Below are positions 10,185 through 19,187 of a stretch of DNA of 64,000 nucleotides, piece by piece. The notes beneath the pieces were generated by a model. It made no database searches. It worked only from the letters and a program-made list of their open reading frames with translations, and had not been told where the DNA came from. A program made the position numbers and the translations under genes. Position 1 is the first letter of the stretch, and each line of letters starts with the position of its first letter. Source of the stretch: Streptomyces sp. WMMC940 (GTDB lineage: Bacteria; Actinomycetota; Actinomycetes; Streptomycetales; Streptomycetaceae); NCBI RefSeq assembly GCF_027460265.1, contig NZ_JAPZBC010000001.1, positions 4,630,001 through 4,694,000 on the forward strand, written 5' to 3'.

Positions 10185-12227
10185 ATGTCCGTGGGCAGCG
10201 CTGCTCCGAAGCCCGGGGGGCCGGGAGTCCGTACGGGGCGGGCTGCCGGGCCCGGGCACGGGTCTTCACGTCTCGGCCGTCTCTTCCCCGGTGGGCGGCT
10301 GCTGCCGGACGGGGCACCGGGCGGGCCGGTGCTCCGGCTCGTCGTGCGCTGGATCAGGCGTCCGCTGCTGCCGGCCGTCCGGCTGTGGCGCCGGAACATC
10401 CAGCTCCGCGTGGTCGCGGGCACTCTGCTGATGTCGCTGGGCGTCGTGCTGCTGCTCGGCCTCGTCGTCATCGGCCAGGTCCGCAACGGACTCCTGGACG
10501 CCAAGGAACAGGCCGCCCTGAGTCAGGCCGCGGGTGGTTTCGCGGCCGCGCAGGAGAAGGCGAGCGGGGCCTCGGCGCTCGACGGCCAGGACGGTGACGC
10601 GACCGACGGCAGGCCCAGCCGCAGCTCCGTGAACTGGCGGTCCGAGCTGGTGAAGCAGCTGGCCAGTGGCGGTCAGGGCGCGTACCACGTGGTGGCGCTG
10701 AGTCCGGACTCGGACGACGCCGGGACGAGCCGGGCGCCGAGGGCGTCCGGGGACGTGGACGTGACGAGCGTTCCCCAGGCCCTGCGCAACTCGGTCGCGC
10801 AGGGGGCGGGCACGTTCCAGACCTACGTCAAGATCAAGTACTCGGTTCCGAAGGAACCCGAGGCCGGCCTGGTCGTCGGCAAGCGGCTCAACGACGTCGC
10901 GGGCTATTCGTACGAGCTGTACTACCTCTTCCCGCTCACGCAGGAGGAGGAGTCGCTGAGCCTGGTCAAGGGCACGCTGGCGACCGCGGGGCTGTTCGTG
11001 GTGGTCCTGCTCGGGGCGATCGCGTGGCTGGTGGTGCGGCAGGTCGTCACACCCGTCCGGATGGCCGCGGGCATCGCCGAGCGCCTGTCCGCCGGACGGC
11101 TCCAGGAGCGTATGAAGGTCACCGGCGAGGACGACATCGCCCGGCTCGGTGAGGCGTTCAACAAGATGGCGCAGAACCTGCAGCACAAGATCCAGCAGTT
11201 GGAGGAGCTGTCGCGGATGCAGCGCCGCTTCGTCTCGGACGTGTCGCACGAGCTGCGTACGCCGCTGACGACGGTGCGGATGGCCGCGGACCTCATCCAC
11301 GAGGCGCGAAGCGACTTCGATCCGGCGACGGCGCGCTCCGCCGAACTGCTGGCCGACCAGCTGGACCGGTTCGAGTCGCTGCTGGCAGACCTGCTGGAGA
11401 TCAGCAGGTTCGACGCGGGCGCGGCGGCCCTCGAGGCCGAGGCGATAGACCTGCGTGAGGTGGTCCACCGGGTGATCGGCGGCGCCGAGCCGCTGGCGGA
11501 GCGCAAGGGCAGCCGGATCCGGATCGTCGGGGACGATCAGCCGGTGGTTGCGGAGGCCGACGCCCGGCGCATCGAGCGTGTGCTGCGCAACCTCGTCGTC
11601 AACGCCGTCGAGCACGGCGAGGGCCGCGACGTGGTCGTGCGGATGGCGTCCGCCGGCGGCGCGGTCGCCGTGGCCGTGAGGGACTACGGGGTGGGACTCA
11701 AGCCCGGCGAGGCGACCCGGGTGTTCAACCGCTTCTGGCGGGCCGATCCGGCACGGGCGCGCACCACGGGCGGAACCGGCCTGGGTCTGTCCATCGCCGT
11801 GGAGGACGCGCGGCTGCACGGCGGCTGGCTGCAGGCATGGGGCGAGCCGGGCGGTGGCTCGCAGTTCAGGCTGACCCTGCCGCGTACGGCGGACGAGCCG
11901 CTGCGGGGGTCGCCGATACCGCTGGAGCCCGAGGACTCCCGGCGCGCCCGTGAGCGCGCCGCCGCCGACGCGGCGAACGACCGGGCGCTGCGGCTGTCGA
12001 CGGTGCCGTCGCAGGCCGGTGGGCACCGTCCGGGCCTGGCGATACCGGGCCGGCCCGCGGTGCCGCCGCACACTCCGCCGTCGGCGGCGGTGGACCCGGC
12101 GGCGTTGCCCGGCAGCGGCGCTCGGGTGGTGGCCCGCCCGGCGCCGGAGCGGACGGGTGACGGAGGGACGGCGGAAGCGGTCCCGGGACAGGTTTCCGAG
12201 CGGGAGGACACCACTCGTGGGCGCTGA
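10185..12227 (+). CDS. mtrB: Sensor histidine kinase MtrB
   Basis: This 680-residue membrane sensor kinase is the partner of MtrA. A Gly/Arg-rich cytoplasmic start leads to TM1 (about 80-102), an extracellular sensor region, TM2 (about 263-284), a HAMP linker, a HisKA domain with phospho-His355 (SDVSHELRTPL) and a catalytic ATPase domain with GTGLGLSI near 530. The last 110 or so residues are a Pro/Ala-rich tail. The ATG at 10185 lies just after the mtrA stop. The 3' end overlaps lpqB by 11 nt, so mtrA-mtrB-lpqB form one coupled unit. Confidence 0.95.
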   Translation: MSVGSAAPKPGGPGVRTGRAAGPGHGSSRLGRLFPGGRLLPDGAPGGPVLRLVVRWIRRPLLPAVRLWRRNIQLRVVAGTLLMSLGVVLLLGLVVIGQVRNGLLDAKEQAALSQAAGGFAAAQEKASGASALDGQDGDATDGRPSRSSVNWRSELVKQLASGGQGAYHVVALSPDSDDAGTSRAPRASGDVDVTSVPQALRNSVAQGAGTFQTYVKIKYSVPKEPEAGLVVGKRLNDVAGYSYELYYLFPLTQEEESLSLVKGTLATAGLFVVVLLGAIAWLVVRQVVTPVRMAAGIAERLSAGRLQERMKVTGEDDIARLGEAFNKMAQNLQHKIQQLEELSRMQRRFVSDVSHELRTPLTTVRMAADLIHEARSDFDPATARSAELLADQLDRFESLLADLLEISRFDAGAAALEAEAIDLREVVHRVIGGAEPLAERKGSRIRIVGDDQPVVAEADARRIERVLRNLVVNAVEHGEGRDVVVRMASAGGAVAVAVRDYGVGLKPGEATRVFNRFWRADPARARTTGGTGLGLSIAVEDARLHGGWLQAWGEPGGGSQFRLTLPRTADEPLRGSPIPLEPEDSRRARERAAADAANDRALRLSTVPSQAGGHRPGLAIPGRPAVPPHTPPSAAVDPAALPGSGARVVARPAPERTGDGGTAEAVPGQVSEREDTTRGR

Positions 12228-14055
12228 GGGGCGTCGGTACGGCCACGGACGCGCCACACGAGGCACGGCGCTGCTCGTCTGCGCCGGATTCGTGCTGGCC
12301 GGTTGCGCGTCGATGCCGGACAGCGGCGACGTGGAGCAGGTGAGGGCCACCCAGGGGCCGGACTCGCAGGTGCGCGTGTACGCCGTCCCGCCCCGCGACG
12401 GCGCCAGGCCCCAGGAGATCGTCGACGGCTTCCTGGAGGCCATGACCAGTGACGATCCGAGCTACGCGACGGCCCGGAAGTACCTCACCAAGCGGTGGAC
12501 CAAGAAGTGGCGGCCCGAGTCGCTCACGACCGTGCTGACCGAGGCCCCCGAGTCGGCGGCCCCGCCCGGCCGTGACGAGGGCGAGGAGCTGACCTACGCG
12601 CTGTCGGGCGAGCTGATCGCGACGGTCGACCACCACGAGTACAAGTCGGTCGTGCCCACGCAGTACGGGGGAGCGCTGCGGCTGGTGCGGCAGAACACCC
12701 CGGACGGCAAGGGCAAGGAGTGGCGCATCGACGCCGCTCCCCAGGGCCTCGTGCTCGGGGAGAGCGACTTCCTGCGCAATCACCTGTCGGTGAACAAGTA
12801 CTACTGGGTGTCGGGGCAGAACACGGTGGTCGCGGACCCGGTGTACATCCGCCAGCGGCAGGATCCGGTGACCCGGATGGATCCGGTGACCCAGACGATC
12901 TCGGCGCTGTTCGAGGGCCCCGCGCCCTGGCTGGTGCCGGTCGTGGACTCGCCGTTCCCCACGGGCGCGGGTCTGAAGAAGGGCGTCACTTCCCTGACCC
13001 CCGACGACCAGGACGAGCTGAAGGTGCCGCTCAACGACAAGGCGTCGAACGTCGGCGGAACGGTGTGCAAGCGGATGGCGACACAGATGCTGCTCACCTT
13101 GAGGGAGCTGGCGGCACCCCGCGTCGAGCAGGTGCAGCTCCAGCGGGCCGACGGCTCCCCGCTGTGCGTACTGACGGCCGACCAGGCGGACGCGTACGCC
13201 CTGGAGAGGCTCTCGCCCAGCCCCAACGTGTACTTCGTCGACAGCGACCACCGGATGGCCGTGGTGGGGACCAAGCCGAAGAACATAGACAAGACCATGG
13301 TCCGAGGGCCGTTCGGCGACGGTCAGCTGAAGATCGGCACGGTCGCCGTGGCACGCAGTCTCCACCGGGCGGCGGCGGTCTCGCAGGACGGCAAGTCCCT
13401 GTACGCGGCGTCGATCGTCTCGGACGAGGCCCTGGCAGCTCCGCTGGCCCAGAGCGCCGCTCCCCGGGCCGCGGACCGGCTCTCGGCGCCCAGCTGGGAC
13501 CGCAACGACCTGTGGGTCGCCGATCGGGACCCCGCCGACCCGCGGCTGCTGCGCTTCGCCGGCGGCAAGGGTCCGGCGCAGAAGGTCACGGTCGACGGAC
13601 TCGACGGCGCGCGGATCGAGTCGCTGCGGGTGTCGGCCGACGGTGTGCGCATGGCGCTCCTCCTGTCCAAGGACGGCAGGAGCACCCTGGAGATCGGTCG
13701 GATCGAGCGGAACACGGACGCAGCGGGAACGACCACGGTGTCCGTGGTGGCGCTGCGGGCGGCGGCGCCGCGGCTGGAGTCGGTGACCGCCCTGTCCTGG
13801 GCCGGGCCGAGTCGTCTCGTGGTGGTCGGCAAGGAGGCCGGCGGTGTGCAGCAGGTGCGCTACATCCAGACGGACGGCTCCCTCACACCGGCGGGCGGTC
13901 TTCCGGGCCTCAACAAGGTGTCGGCGGTGGCGGCCACGGAGGACGAGGAGCAACTCCTGGTGGCGGTCTCTGACGACGGGCTGGTGCGGCTGATGCCGAA
14001 CGCCAACTGGCAGACGATGGTCGAGAAGGGGACGTGGCCGGTCTACCCGGGCTGA
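12217..14055 (+). CDS. lpqB: Lipoprotein LpqB, GerMN domain
   Basis: This 612-residue lipoprotein has a twin-basic, hydrophobic signal ending in lipobox LAGC with lipidated Cys30. A GerMN domain is followed by the LpqB beta-propeller-like C-terminal domain. The GTG at 12217 sits after GGGAGGAC and overlaps the mtrB stop. In actinobacteria LpqB binds the MtrB sensor domain and modulates MtrA signalling; that role is transferred here from gene order and domain match. It ends the mtr operon, with a strong hairpin at 14165-14198 downstream. Confidence 0.93.
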   Translation: MGAEGRRYGHGRATRGTALLVCAGFVLAGCASMPDSGDVEQVRATQGPDSQVRVYAVPPRDGARPQEIVDGFLEAMTSDDPSYATARKYLTKRWTKKWRPESLTTVLTEAPESAAPPGRDEGEELTYALSGELIATVDHHEYKSVVPTQYGGALRLVRQNTPDGKGKEWRIDAAPQGLVLGESDFLRNHLSVNKYYWVSGQNTVVADPVYIRQRQDPVTRMDPVTQTISALFEGPAPWLVPVVDSPFPTGAGLKKGVTSLTPDDQDELKVPLNDKASNVGGTVCKRMATQMLLTLRELAAPRVEQVQLQRADGSPLCVLTADQADAYALERLSPSPNVYFVDSDHRMAVVGTKPKNIDKTMVRGPFGDGQLKIGTVAVARSLHRAAAVSQDGKSLYAASIVSDEALAAPLAQSAAPRAADRLSAPSWDRNDLWVADRDPADPRLLRFAGGKGPAQKVTVDGLDGARIESLRVSADGVRMALLLSKDGRSTLEIGRIERNTDAAGTTTVSVVALRAAAPRLESVTALSWAGPSRLVVVGKEAGGVQQVRYIQTDGSLTPAGGLPGLNKVSAVAATEDEEQLLVAVSDDGLVRLMPNANWQTMVEKGTWPVYPG

Positions 14056-14365
14056 GCGCCTGAGCTCGTCGGCCTCCTGCGGCGACCGGGCGCGGGCCCC
14101 GGCTTCGTCAGGCTGTCCGGCGTGGGCGTGGGTGGGGGCCGGGCCGTGGTCACCGGCCGGTCGCCCGGGCCGTACGGGGCCGGGCCCGTACGGCCCGGAG
14201 CGGCGGGCCCCCTGGCCTCGTCGTGGTTCGGCGGGATCGGATTCCCCGCCCTCCCCGTCCCCGGTGGGCCGGTCCCTCCCACTCGGCGCGCCGGTTCTCC
14301 ACAGGTCGGCCCGGTTGTCCACAGCCCTGGCCCGCCCTTGCCCGCGGCAGGGCACAGTGGAGGCC
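14056..14365. other. Intergenic region, lpqB to comF-like gene
   Basis: This 310-bp stretch has no convincing gene. It carries the hairpin at 14165-14198 and, close to the comF-like start, a GTGGAGG ribosome site. The last 80 bases are the likely place for a promoter, but no clear -35/-10 pair was recognised. Confidence 0.6.
14165..14198 (+). terminator. Terminator hairpin after lpqB
   Basis: Arms CCGGGCCGTACGGG (14165-14178) and CCCGTACGGCCCGG (14185-14198) are an exact 14-bp inverted repeat with a 6-nt loop, 110 nt after lpqB. There is no T run, as is common for Streptomyces terminators. Confidence 0.6.
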
Positions 14366-15127
14366 ATGAGGTGGTGGTGGCGCGAGATCTCGGGGCTGGT
14401 GCTGCCCGCGGTGTGCGCGGGCTGCGGACATGCCCGTACGGCCCTGTGCGAGGAGTGCGCGGAGCGGCTGGCGGGGCCGCCGGCGCGGGCGCGGCCGTGC
14501 CCGGAGCCCTCGGGACTGCCGGTGGTGTTCGCCGCGGCGCGGTACGAGGGCGCGGTGCGGTCCGTGCTGCTGGCCCACAAGGAGCGGGGCGCGCTGGCTC
14601 TGGCCCGTCCGCTCGGTGCCGCGCTCGCGAGGGCCGTCCGCGCCGCGTCGCCGCGCGGCGGAGGTGCGCGGGGGCCGCTGCTGCTGGTACCGGTGCCGTC
14701 GGCCCGCCGGACGGTGCGGGCACGTGGGCACGACCCGGCACGGCGGATCGCCGTGGCGGCGGCCGTGGCACTGCGGCGCGCGGGGACGTACGCCCGGGCC
14801 CTCCCGGCGCTGCGCCAGAGCCGGCGGGTGTCCGACCAGTCGGGTCTCACGGCCCCGGAGCGCCTCGAGAACATCACCGGGGCGCTGGAGGTGGCCCCGT
14901 GGGCCGGGCGGGTTCTCGAGGCGCGTGGAGCGGTACTGGTGGACGATGTGATGACCACCGGAGCCTCGCTGGCCGAAGCGGCGCGGGCACTGCGTGCCGC
15001 GTTCTCCGGAGACCTTTCCGAATACACCCGAATGAGTGCCGCAGTCATCGCCGCTCCGCCTCTGTCACTCGAAACGAGCCGGCGAAACGAGCCGGAACCG
15101 ACAGGGGGCTTGCAACGTTGCAGGTAG
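14366..15127 (+). CDS. ComF-family phosphoribosyltransferase-like protein
   Basis: This 253-residue protein has an N-terminal zinc-finger pattern with Cys17, Cys20, Cys28 and Cys31 (CAGC...CEEC). A type I phosphoribosyltransferase fold follows, with the PRPP-binding loop VLVDDVMTTGAS at about 190-201. That is the layout of ComF, which supports DNA uptake in competent bacteria. In non-competent Streptomyces its role is unknown. The ATG follows GGAGG by three to four bases, which is tight but clear. The last 20 residues appear unrelated to the family. Confidence 0.88.
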   Translation: MRWWWREISGLVLPAVCAGCGHARTALCEECAERLAGPPARARPCPEPSGLPVVFAAARYEGAVRSVLLAHKERGALALARPLGAALARAVRAASPRGGGARGPLLLVPVPSARRTVRARGHDPARRIAVAAAVALRRAGTYARALPALRQSRRVSDQSGLTAPERLENITGALEVAPWAGRVLEARGAVLVDDVMTTGASLAEAARALRAAFSGDLSEYTRMSAAVIAAPPLSLETSRRNEPEPTGGLQRCR

Positions 15128-15431
15128 CGAGAGCAGGAACGGCCACGAATGGACGTACGCGCTGGTAGCGGGTGCCGACAGGGGGCCCGGCGAGCTATGT
15201 TCGGTGGTGAGGCACGGTGAGCGCTCTCCTTCAGCGAATACATGGCCGAGTTGCGGTCAGGTGTTCTTGAAGTAACCCAGATCTTTGACATCGGTGGGGT
15301 GGCGATCTTGCCCATGGGGGAGGAGGAGGTGAAAGTCGCCAAGTCCGAGGCTCCGGTGCTCACCGGAGCCTGGTGCAAAAGGGAGATGCTCCGCAATTGA
15401 ACAGCGGAGTGATCCGGGAACGGAGTTCTGC
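15128..15431. other. Long leader / promoter region of hpf
   Basis: This 304-bp region is upstream of the hibernation factor gene. It contains the perfect hairpin at 15348-15371 and a purine-rich GGGGGAGGAGGAGGTG stretch near 15317-15331. A 28-codon open frame starts at the ATG in this region (15314), but nothing indicates that it is a gene. A stress-type promoter is expected here but was not identified with confidence. Confidence 0.5.
15348..15371 (+). promoter_or_regulatory. Leader hairpin upstream of hpf
   Basis: AGGCTCCGGTG (15348-15358) and CACCGGAGCCT (15361-15371) are an exact 11-bp inverted repeat with a 2-nt spacer, 60 nt before the hpf GTG. If it lies in the transcript it is a stable 5' leader hairpin that could affect hpf mRNA stability or translation. 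It could also be an operator. Confidence 0.4.
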
Positions 15432-16121
15432 GTGGACATCGTCGTCAAGGGCCGCAAGACCGAGGTGCCCGAGCGGTTCCGCAAGCACGTGGCCGAGAAG
15501 CTGAAGCTGGACAAGATCCAGAAGCTCGACGGCAAGGTGATCAGCCTCGACGTCGAGGTGTCCAAGGAGCACAACCCGCGGCAGGCCGACCGTTCCGACC
15601 GCGTGGAGATCACACTTCTTTCACGCGGCCCGGTGATCCGGGCGGAAGCAGCGGCAGGCGACCCGTACGCAGCGCTCGACCTGGCCACGGCGAAGCTGGA
15701 GGCTCGGCTGCGCAAGCAGCACGACAAGCGCCACACACGCAGGGGCAACGGGCGGCTGTCGGCAGCGGAGGTCGCCGACGTCGTTCCGGGCGTGGCCCAG
15801 TTGAACGGGAGCGGCGAACCCGTGACCGCGGAATCGCCGGAAGCCATTCCCACCACCCGGATGGGCTCGCTCGAGGTGCAGGGCGAAGGACCCCTGGTGG
15901 TCCGGGAGAAGAACCACGTCGCTGCCCCGATGACGCTCGACCAGGCGCTCTACGAAATGGAGTTGGTCGGGCACGACTTCTATCTCTTCGTCGACTCCGA
16001 GACCAAGGAGCCCAGTGTCGTCTACCGGCGGCACGCCTACGACTACGGCGTCATCCACCTGAGGACCGACCCCCTCGCCGGAAGCGAGTCGAGCGGCGCC
16101 GGTGGTGCGCTCGGCGGCTGA
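15432..16121 (+). CDS. hpf: Ribosome hibernation-promoting factor, long form
   Basis: This 229-residue protein has the S30AE/HPF domain at about 1-100, starting MDIVVKGRKTEVPERFRKHV, and the long-form C-terminal dimerisation domain at about 165-225 (LDQALYEMELVGHDFYLF). Long HPF proteins bind the small subunit and pair 70S ribosomes into inactive 100S dimers in stationary phase or stress. Translation starts at GTG 15432, about 10 nt after CGGAG. A terminator hairpin follows at 16138-16172. Confidence 0.94.
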   Translation: MDIVVKGRKTEVPERFRKHVAEKLKLDKIQKLDGKVISLDVEVSKEHNPRQADRSDRVEITLLSRGPVIRAEAAAGDPYAALDLATAKLEARLRKQHDKRHTRRGNGRLSAAEVADVVPGVAQLNGSGEPVTAESPEAIPTTRMGSLEVQGEGPLVVREKNHVAAPMTLDQALYEMELVGHDFYLFVDSETKEPSVVYRRHAYDYGVIHLRTDPLAGSESSGAGGALGG

Positions 16122-16137
16122 TCCCGTCATGTGACGG

Positions 16138-16172
16138 TGCCCCTGGGAGCGCCCTGTGCGCCCCCAGGGGCA
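16138..16172 (+). terminator. Terminator after hpf
   Basis: An inverted repeat pairs GCCCCTGGG (16139-16147) with CCCAGGGGC (16163-16171), and an inner GCGC/GCGC stem continues it. It lies 17 nt after the hpf stop. No T run follows. Confidence 0.65.
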
Positions 16173-16306
16173 TCCTTGTGCCACCGAGGGATCGCCACAC
16201 CGGCGCACGGGCATGGAATCATGGCGACCCGAGCCAACCGGTGCGCTGTGGACTGCGGTTGGCGGAACGCAGACCAACGCAGGCCACGGCCTCAGGGGGA
16301 GGAACG

Positions 16307-17053
16307 ATGGCGGACAGCTTCGGCCCGGTGCACCAGGCGGGGGACGCCGGTGCCACGGGCGGCGCGGACGGCACACAGGACGTGTCCCGTAAGGAGCCGA
16401 TCCGGGTGCTCGTCGTGGACGACCACGCCCTCTTCCGCCGGGGACTGGAGATCGTCCTCGCCCAGGAGGAGGACATCCAGGTGGTCGGGGAGGCCGGGGA
16501 CGGCGCGGAGGCCGTCGACAAGGCCGCCGATCTGCTGCCCGACATCGTCCTCATGGACGTACGGATGCCGAAGCGCGGTGGCATCGAGGCCTGCACCTCC
16601 ATCAAGGAGGTCGCCCCCAGCGCGAAGATCATCATGCTGACGATCAGCGACGAGGAGGCCGACCTCTATGAGGCGATCAAGGCCGGTGCGACCGGCTACC
16701 TCCTCAAGGAGATCTCCACCGACGAGGTGGCCACGGCGATCCGCGCGGTGGCCGACGGGCAGTCGCAGATCAGCCCGTCCATGGCGTCCAAGCTGCTCAC
16801 CGAGTTCAAGTCGATGATCCAGCGCACCGACGAGCGCCGCCTGGTGCCCGCCCCCCGGCTGACCGACCGGGAGCTGGAGGTCCTCAAGCTGGTGGCGACG
16901 GGCATGAACAACCGCGACATCGCCAAGGAGTTGTTCATCTCCGAGAACACGGTGAAGAACCACGTCCGCAACATCCTGGAGAAGCTCCAGCTGCACTCCA
17001 GGATGGAAGCGGTGGTCTACGCCATGCGCGAGAAGATCCTCGAGATCCGCTAG
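16307..17053 (+). CDS. Orphan NarL/LuxR-family response regulator
   Basis: This 248-residue regulator starts at the ATG after GGGGAGG (16295-16302). A 30-residue flexible N-terminus precedes a receiver domain with acidic residues DDH (38-40) and phospho-acceptor Asp84 (VLMDVRMPKRG). A NarL-type helix-turn-helix lies at about 185-245 (LTDREVLEVL-like start, NNRDIAKELFISENTVKNH). No kinase gene is next to it, so its signal source is unknown. It is convergent with the next gene, 32 bp away. Confidence 0.92.
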   Translation: MADSFGPVHQAGDAGATGGADGTQDVSRKEPIRVLVVDDHALFRRGLEIVLAQEEDIQVVGEAGDGAEAVDKAADLLPDIVLMDVRMPKRGGIEACTSIKEVAPSAKIIMLTISDEEADLYEAIKAGATGYLLKEISTDEVATAIRAVADGQSQISPSMASKLLTEFKSMIQRTDERRLVPAPRLTDRELEVLKLVATGMNNRDIAKELFISENTVKNHVRNILEKLQLHSRMEAVVYAMREKILEIR

Positions 17054-17085
17054 AGCGGCCCTCGGAATCCGCAGGCAGCGCCGGC

Positions 17086-18249
17086 TCAGCCGAGGGCGGC
17101 GGCCAGGGGCGCCGCCAACTCCGGGCGGTCGACCCGCTCCACACGGACCGTGTCGCAGCCGACCCACTGAGCCGCCTCCAGCAGCGCCTGAGCCATCGGC
17201 CGGACCGCTTTCGGCGTCTCCAGCGAGACCTGCCTGGCGACCAGAGTCGTCCCCTCACGCGCGGGGTCGACCCGCCCCAGCAGCCGCCCGCCGGACAGCA
17301 GCGGCATCGCGAAGTAGCCGTGCACCCGCTTCTGCCTCGGGACGTACGCCTCCAGGCGATGGGTGAAGCCGAAGATCCGCTCGGTGCGCGCCCGCTCCCA
17401 GATCAGCGAGTCGAACGGCGACAGCAGCGTCGTGCGGTGGCGGCCTCGCGGTTCCGTCGCGAGTGCCTCCGGGTCGGCCCACGCCGGCTTGTCCCAGCCC
17501 TCGACACGGACCGGCACGAGTCCGGAGTCCTCGACCACCGCGTCGAACTGCTCGCCCTTCAGCCGGTGGTAGTCGGCGATGTCCGCGCGGGTGCCCACCC
17601 CCAGCGACCGTCCCGCCAGCAGCACCAGCCGGCGCAGGCACTCCCGGTCGTCCAGATCGTCGTGGAGGACGGCATCGGGCACGGCCCGCTCGGCGAGGTC
17701 GTACACCCGCTTCCAGCCGCGCCGCTCCGTGCACACCACCTCCCCGTACATCAGCGCCCGCTCGACGGCGACCTTGGCCTCCGACCAGTCCCACCACGGG
17801 CCGCCGTTCTTCGCTCCGCCCAGTTCGGTGGCGGTCAACGGGCCCTCGTCGCGCAGCTGGTCGACCACCCGCTCGTACGCCCCGTCCGGCAGTTCGTGGT
17901 ACCACTGCGGACGGGCGCGGTAGGCGCGGCGGCGGAACGCGAAGTGGGGCCACTCCTCGACGGGGAGTATGCAGGCCGCGTGCGACCAGTACTCGAAGGC
18001 GTGGCCGTCGGTCCAGTAGGCACGCTCGACGGTCTTGCGGCCGACGGCGCCCAGCCGGGCGTACGGAATCAGCTCGTGCGAGCGCGCCAGCACGGAGATG
18101 GTGTCGAGCTGCACGGCGCCCAGGTGGCGCAGGACGCCCCGCACACCGCTCCTGCGGTCGGGGGCGCCGAGGAACCCCTGGGCCCGCAGCGCGATACGGC
18201 GGGCCTCATCGGCGGACAGCTCGGCAACTGCGGGCGGCGCGGTGTTCAT
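17086..18249 (-). CDS. Winged-helix protein, AlkZ/YcaQ-like (HTH_42) family
   Basis: This 387-residue protein starts at ATG 18249 (MNTAPPAVAELSADEARRIA). The family block HLGAVQLDTISVLARSHEL at 42-60 carries Gln47-Leu-Asp49, the QxD/Q catalytic pair of AlkZ-type DNA glycosylases. A long C-terminal region ends in the FDSLIWERARTERIFGFTHR segment typical of YcaQ-like proteins. Members remove bulky or crosslinked bases, and AlkZ itself protects an azinomycin producer. Whether this paralogue acts on crosslinks or is a housekeeping YcaQ-like glycosylase cannot be told. It reads convergently with the response regulator. Confidence 0.82.
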   Translation of the reverse strand: MNTAPPAVAELSADEARRIALRAQGFLGAPDRRSGVRGVLRHLGAVQLDTISVLARSHELIPYARLGAVGRKTVERAYWTDGHAFEYWSHAACILPVEEWPHFAFRRRAYRARPQWYHELPDGAYERVVDQLRDEGPLTATELGGAKNGGPWWDWSEAKVAVERALMYGEVVCTERRGWKRVYDLAERAVPDAVLHDDLDDRECLRRLVLLAGRSLGVGTRADIADYHRLKGEQFDAVVEDSGLVPVRVEGWDKPAWADPEALATEPRGRHRTTLLSPFDSLIWERARTERIFGFTHRLEAYVPRQKRVHGYFAMPLLSGGRLLGRVDPAREGTTLVARQVSLETPKAVRPMAQALLEAAQWVGCDTVRVERVDRPELAAPLAAALG

Positions 18250-18376
18250 GCCCCGCACCTTAGAGGGCGCCACCGACAGTCGCCGTGCTCCGCCGGATTC
18301 CGGCCAGGCCCCCGCGGAGGCCGACCGGGGCGGCGTCCTGCGCGTCTCAGTGTTTGCGGGCACCCGGTGTCGTACC

Positions 18377-18949
18377 TCACGCCCTCGCCGGCAGATAGGG
18401 GACGGGGCACGGCAGCCCCAGGTCCGAGGGGAGCAGCGAGGCGACCCAGCAGTCCCGCAGGGTGCCGCGGCCGTGGGATCCCGCGCGCTGGACGCCCTCG
18501 ACGGTGAACCCGGCCTTCTCGGCGACGGCGCGCGAGCCCGTGTTGCCCACCTCGGCGCGCCACTCCAGCCGGGTGCAGTCCAGCCGTGCGAAGGCCCAGC
18601 GGGCCATGGCGAGCGTCACCTCGGTCGCGTAGCCACGGCCGCGGTGCTCCTTGGCCGTCCAGAAGCCGATCTCCCAGGAGCCCGAGCGCGGGTGGTGCAG
18701 GCTGGTGGAGGCGATCAGGGCGCCGCCTTCGCGTGGACGCACGGACAGGGTGTACTCGCTGTCGTCGCGCCAGCCCGCGGGCACGGTGACCTGGATGAAC
18801 TCCTCGGCGTGCCGCAGTTCGTACGGCGAGGGGACCGGGATCCAGCGCTGGATGTCGGGGTCCTGACATGCGGCGCGGACCTCTTCGGCGTCACCCGGGG
18901 TGAAGGGGCTCAGCCGCAGCCGGTCGGTGGTGAGGGTGATGGGCTCCAT
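18377..18949 (-). CDS. GNAT-family N-acetyltransferase (RimJ/RimL-like)
   Basis: This 190-residue GNAT acetyltransferase has the RimJ/RimL-like start [17 protein letters not shown]. The acetyl-CoA motif is near 95-130 ([20 protein letters not shown]), followed by [30 protein letters not shown] motif B. The substrate is unknown; relatives acetylate protein N-termini or small amines. The ATG at 18949 is chosen because upstream extension runs into the secA promoter region. It is divergent from secA. Confidence 0.88.
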   Translation of the reverse strand: MEPITLTTDRLRLSPFTPGDAEEVRAACQDPDIQRWIPVPSPYELRHAEEFIQVTVPAGWRDDSEYTLSVRPREGGALIASTSLHHPRSGSWEIGFWTAKEHRGRGYATEVTLAMARWAFARLDCTRLEWRAEVGNTGSRAVAEKAGFTVEGVQRAGSHGRGTLRDCWVASLLPSDLGLPCPVPYLPARA

Positions 18950-19187
18950 GACCAAAATTCTGGTCACTCTCCGTCGGTCGTGCGAACACTTTTCGAGATC
19001 AGCGGCACTTTCCGGGTCCCCCGCACGTTCTCCAGACACGCGGCAGCCGTCCCCGGGGCACTGCGGCTCTCCCGGCGTGGCACCGTCCTCGCTTACGATG
19101 GCCGATGCGGTGGGGACCACCTGCCGTGCCCGTGCCAGTGTCCATACGACCCAGTGCCAGGCCCGACCGGCAAGGAGACCAACCTCA
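18950..19187. promoter_or_regulatory. Divergent promoter region, GNAT gene and secA
   Basis: This 238-bp non-coding interval lies between two divergent starts and must hold both promoters. It ends with AAGGAGACC, the secA ribosome site, about 10 nt before the GTG. No specific promoter boxes could be assigned. Confidence 0.5.

Noticed and set aside
11866..15396. A minus-strand open frame of about 1176 codons
   Set aside because: It is antisense to mtrB, lpqB and the comF-like gene, with no family features.
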